A stretch of DNA of 64,000 bases, taken from contig CM065296.1 in assembly GCA_032871835.1 (NCBI GenBank), positions 8,876,001-8,940,000 of the forward strand. Reading direction: 5' to 3'. The notes below the pieces were generated by a model. It made no database searches. It saw only the letters and a list, made by a program, of their open reading frames with translations, and was not told the origin of the DNA. Positions 60,597 to 64,000 of this stretch are shown here, piece by piece; position 1 is the first letter of the stretch; each line of letters starts with the position of its first letter. Both the position numbers and the translations under genes were made by a program. The stretch is from Dipteronia dyeriana. Its lineage: Eukaryota; Streptophyta; Magnoliopsida; Sapindales; Sapindaceae.

Positions 60597-61861
60597 TAGT
60601 GGTGTAAAAATGGACTGGTCCGGCCCATTAGACACGGCCTGGCTAGTCCATTTCCGGAGAAGTAGGCCCGGCACGGCACGCCGGCCTGCCTCAGGCAGGG
60701 CGTGCCTGCGTGCCGTGTCAGGCCGGGCCCTTCTGGAGGGCCAGGCGGGGCTGGTCCGGCGGGCTAGTCTTTTGGTCCAATTTTTTTTCCAAATTAAGTT
60801 TGTTTGGATTTAGGGTTTAGGGTTTAAAATTTAAAATGAATGAAGAGAATGAACAATTTTTTAATTATTTATTTATTTTTCACTTATGGAATTCAGTATT
60901 ACGTATCTACATGATTGCCTCATTAAAAACCTTACCAAGAAAAACCCAGTGGGATAAAAACTTGGTAAGGAAAAAAGAGTGCAACCGTTTTACAACTTAC
61001 AAGTAAATAATAAATACATATGTAAAAGTATAACCTAGTTCTGGCCCTGGCCACTACCTGAAGGGTCATCAATATATAGATTGTCAAAATTTAGAATAAG
61101 TTCTTTATCTACAGTTAGATTTTGCAACCCTTTTTTTAGCATGCTCTCAATCCCGAAGGCATGTTAGTACCTCCACCATCTCTGGAGACAAACAGCTTCT
61201 TCTTGGTTCAATTATGCGTCCACTGGTGCTGAAAGCTTGTTCTGAAGACACCGTTGACACTGGAATAACCAGTACGTCACGTGCTAAGTGTGACAGAACT
61301 TGGTGTGTTGGTGGAAAATGTAGAGAATTTTGTAGAGAGAGTAATAACCAAATTGAATGAAAATATTTAGAGAATTGGAGAATATATTAGAGATTGAGAT
61401 TTGAGAGAATGAGAGATTGAAAGAATGATAGAGAGAGTGAATGGAAAATGAAATGGATAGAAGTATTTATAGAAAAATTTGATTTGCGGGTCAAAATGTA
61501 ATTTAAAAGATTTCAGGGACGGTTTTTGTAAATTTGTTTAGCTCCAACGGCTAGAAAAAATTCCAGCCGTTGGCTGACGTTACTGATGACGTCAGTCAAC
61601 GGCTGGAATTGATTTCCATCCGTTAGAGGTTGTTTTTTTTATAAAAAAAATGCTTAAAAGAACAGACCGGTCCAACAGGCCGGTCCGACTGCCCTGGCAC
61701 GCCGGATTGGCGTGCCAGAGGAGCCGGCCTGTCGGGCCTCCTATCGCGGCCTGGCACGCGGCCTGGCCCTCTTCCTTCATGGGCCGTGCCCAGCACGTCC
61801 AGTGAACTTCCTGGGCCGGCCGGACCGGCCTGTCACCGTCCGGCCCATTTTTACACCACTA
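60597..61861. mobile_element. Deleted hAT element with 8-bp target duplication
   Basis: Perfect inverted ends (tagtggtgtaaaaatgg and its complement at 61845-61861). A perfect 8-bp duplication cattacat flanks it (60589-60596, 61862-61869). Both subterminal regions are very GC-rich with ggccgg, ccggcc and ggcacgcc motifs, typical binding-site arrays of hAT elements. A remnant of the transposase C-terminus lies inside. The size, 1265 bp, indicates an internal-deletion derivative. Confidence 0.93.
61140..61315 (-). pseudogene. hAT transposase dimerisation-domain remnant
   Basis: On the minus strand one frame reads LARDVLVIPVSTVSSEQAFS followed by TSGRIIEPRRSCLSPEMVE, the hATC dimerisation signature, and then hits a stop near 61160. 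Upstream on the minus strand a tataaatac box lies near 61465 in purine/pyrimidine-biased sequence. The promoter region is therefore joined almost directly to the last part of the gene; the catalytic middle is gone. Confidence 0.85.
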
Positions 61862-61949
61862 CATTACATCATAGTGTGTTAAATCATTTGATGATTTGGT
61901 TCAATATGTTGAATTATTTTGTTGAACAAGTTAAACTATTTGACCAAAT

Positions 61950-62619
61950 ATTTAGGTGGCGTTTGGTTACCATGGTGGAATAAGAATTGGAATGGTGAAA
62001 GGAATGAGAATTGGAATGGAAATGAATGGAAAACTGACTTCTTTGTTTGGTTGAGACGTTAGAATCAATATCTGAATCAATATTATTTTATTTGGTTAAA
62101 AACTGAATGGAATGGAATCAACTGTATTTTGACCAAAATACCCCTAATTACAAAACATTTATAATAACATTATTTATTATGGATAATTATAATATTTTGT
62201 AAATATTATATATATATACATATATATTATTACAATATATAATAATATATTATATATTATATATTATATAATATATTATATATTATATATTATATAATAT
62301 AAATATATTATTATTATTATATATTATATAATTATATAATATATAAATATTATATATTATTATATTATTATATAATGTGTGTGTATATATAATAATAATA
62401 AAATAATTTATATAATTAGAAAATATAATGTTCATTTTGGATAATAATAATAAAATAATAAAATAATAAAATATAAAAGTATAACTTATATAATAATAAT
62501 ATATATTATAAATATTATAATTGATATTATTAATAATATTATTATTATATATTATTATATAATGTATATATATATATATATTATGTAATAAAATAATATA
62601 TAATATATAATATAAATAA
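61950..62619. mobile_element. MITE-like end and TA-rich core interrupted by virus
   Basis: ggtggcgtttggtta at about 61951 starts a segment rich in ggaatgg/gaattgg, a common MITE-end style. It is followed by about 450 bp of nearly pure A/T (62165-62619), which stops abruptly where viral sequence begins at 62620. The other end of the element is beyond the window. Confidence 0.6.
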
Positions 62620-62714
62620 TCATCGAGGAATGTGCTCCAGTATCAAAATAGACAATGACAGGAACTGGCTTGAAATTCGACTGTGAGATGGTCGTGGAGA
62701 TCTGCCGTTTCTAA

Positions 62715-62727
62715 TGGTATCAGAGCC
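62715..62727 (+). promoter_or_regulatory. tRNA-iMet primer-binding site (segment C)
   Basis: tggtatcagagcc, the full expected complement of the initiator tRNA-Met 3' end, 77 nt before the ATG at 62804. Confidence 0.9.
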
Positions 62728-62803
62728 TTTTGTCCTGTTTTTCAGGCAGGAAGAATCATAATGATAGATATAAGCTAGACGAAGAGAGGGACTTTTCAAA
62801 ACT

Positions 62804-64000
62804 ATGGCAAACAACATATCTGATAACACTCCAGCTAGACTTTCGTCTGCTATTTCTATTCGTCAAACCCAAACAAACAAAATACAGAACCCTGTTGAAT
62901 ACACCTATATCCCAAAATCCGCACAAATCACTGAAACCGCTCTCCCCTTGTTGAACCCTTATACCGTGTTCAAGCGCAACAGATCACTCTCTAGAAAAGT
63001 CACTGCCCTTATCCAACATCGTTCTCCTCCGATAAAAGAATATGTCCAATCCACTGCTTTGGATAATTGCTAGATCTCTGCCTCAGCAACTGAACAATAT
63101 GTTGACCTAGAAATTGGTCAACCCCTAATTGACCAATGGATCAAAGAAGGCTACTCTCATCTGCACATCGGAGCCATACAAATAATCCTTACCCTACATG
63201 GTAGAAAAGGATTACCAGTCACGGCCAGGATTGCCCTTCTCAACACAATCTACAAACAATACGAGCACGCCATCATCGAAACGTGCCTGTCAACCCTTCA
63301 TGCAGGAAGCATTTCGCTCACCTACTATCCCAATTTCAACATCCCTTTCAGGGATCTGAATCTTCACAACTGTCTCAAGATTCAACTTCAAATAGTATGA
63401 GCTCCTATGATGCCGAATTCCTATATGGCAATTTTGCACCACCAGATTGCTTACAGGCTTCAAGATCATGCTCTTGATCTTCCCATCCCTGGACATACTG
63501 GAGATACCATCTTCATAAAAGCTGAAAAAGAAGATGAGGTTCCCACCATCATCCAGATTCCTAAACAGCTGCCCAGAGAAAAGCTCATAGAAATCATGCC
63601 TCTCAAGTGGATCACTAACTATGAAAAAACCTTTCAAAACACCAGTCCAGTTGTCGCCACAGACACCAAATTCACCAAGTTAGCCGATGGATCCATCCAG
63701 ACCACCTATGAACAAATTGGCACTTCTGTGATACAAGTAACCAGTACCCCAGCTATAGAAACACCACACAGTGCTCCTCTTGTTTTTCAGGTCCTCATGA
63801 TTCGACCTGTCACAACCGAAAAGGAGATTCCCATCCATCGTTTTGAACCTGATGGATCTCCTGTCTATACAGAAAAGATCAACGGCCATTTCATATGGGA
63901 CGTTGACCCTGAGATGTGTGATGCAGACTGTGAATGCAGAGCTTGTTACAAACCACGAAAATCGCCTTGTAAACCCATTTGCTCTCACCAAGATCCTAAG
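62804..64000 (+). pseudogene. Pararetroviral movement protein region (segment C), partial
   Basis: ATG at 62804, collinear with 38774 onward. The 30K movement domain (HGRKGLPVTARIALL, LTYYPNFNIPFRDL) and the Cys-rich CDADCECRAC motif (near 63920) are present. In-frame stops at 63071-63073 (TAG) and 63398-63400 (TGA) disable it. It continues past the window end. Confidence 0.9.

Larger units (their letters stand above)
62620..64000 (+). mobile_element. Endogenous pararetrovirus segment C, runs off window
   Basis: Begins with a 58-bp inverted piece of the protease region (62620-62678, DTGAHSS motif on the minus strand). It is joined to the plus-strand leader about 30 nt before the primer site. 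The primer site and movement-protein frame follow. It is more diverged from P and B than they are from each other, so it is a separate insertion. Confidence 0.9.

Overview
This is a plant nuclear genomic window, most likely from a eudicot. The evidence is AT-rich non-coding DNA with (TA)n tracts, spliced genes with GT/GC...AG introns, plant-type Copia, hAT, Mutator and PIF/Harbinger elements, and endogenous plant pararetrovirus (Caulimoviridae) sequence. I cannot name the species. Only one complete host gene is clearly visible: a minus-strand, 11-exon DDT-domain gene of the DDR4 type (55862-59749).

Layout. 1-8729: a large LTR retrotransposon without gag or pol (LARD-like). Its 5' LTR is cut by the window edge (1-270), its 3' LTR is about 2.3 kb (6404-8729), and its interior is built from tandem arrays (99-bp, 68-bp and a 150/450-bp higher-order repeat). 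9530-10650: a Copia 3' fragment with one LTR. 10797-11380: a small hAT element with a perfect 8-bp target duplication. 11640-16450: repeats, including a long hairpin at 14993-15060. 17927-25428: a decayed Copia element whose 5' LTR carries a second hAT insertion of the same family; it sits between two copies of an 80-90 bp host segment that includes a splice donor. 25430-29850: possible exons of an unidentified minus-strand gene plus repeats. 30380-31927: a non-autonomous Mutator-like element with a perfect 9-bp target duplication.

32284-48071: a PIF/Harbinger-like MITE split in its TA-rich core by about 15 kb of pararetrovirus DNA in three pieces of alternating orientation: A (-, 32738-37662), P (+, 37663-41128) and B (-, 41129-47692). 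Together they show one long polyprotein reading frame (30K-type movement protein, coiled-coil and basic region, coat region with CCHC knuckle, aspartic protease, reverse transcriptase, RNase H) and an intergenic region with TATA box, polyadenylation signal and a tRNA-iMet primer site. Every copy is broken by stops, frameshifts or truncation. 48738-54025: a Mutator element with facing mudrA-like and DUF1985/Ulp1-like genes, both cut at the same internal deletion. 54470-55372: an uninterrupted, inverted relative of the split MITE, which serves as the empty-site comparison. 60597-61861: a deleted hAT element retaining part of the transposase dimerisation domain. 62620-64000: a second pararetrovirus insertion, again starting at the edge of a TA-rich tract, running off the window end.

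The main story is nested insertion. Two viral loci lie at TA-rich cores, several viral breakpoints map just upstream of the primer-binding site, and clean target duplications or empty-site comparisons fix the boundaries of at least six elements.
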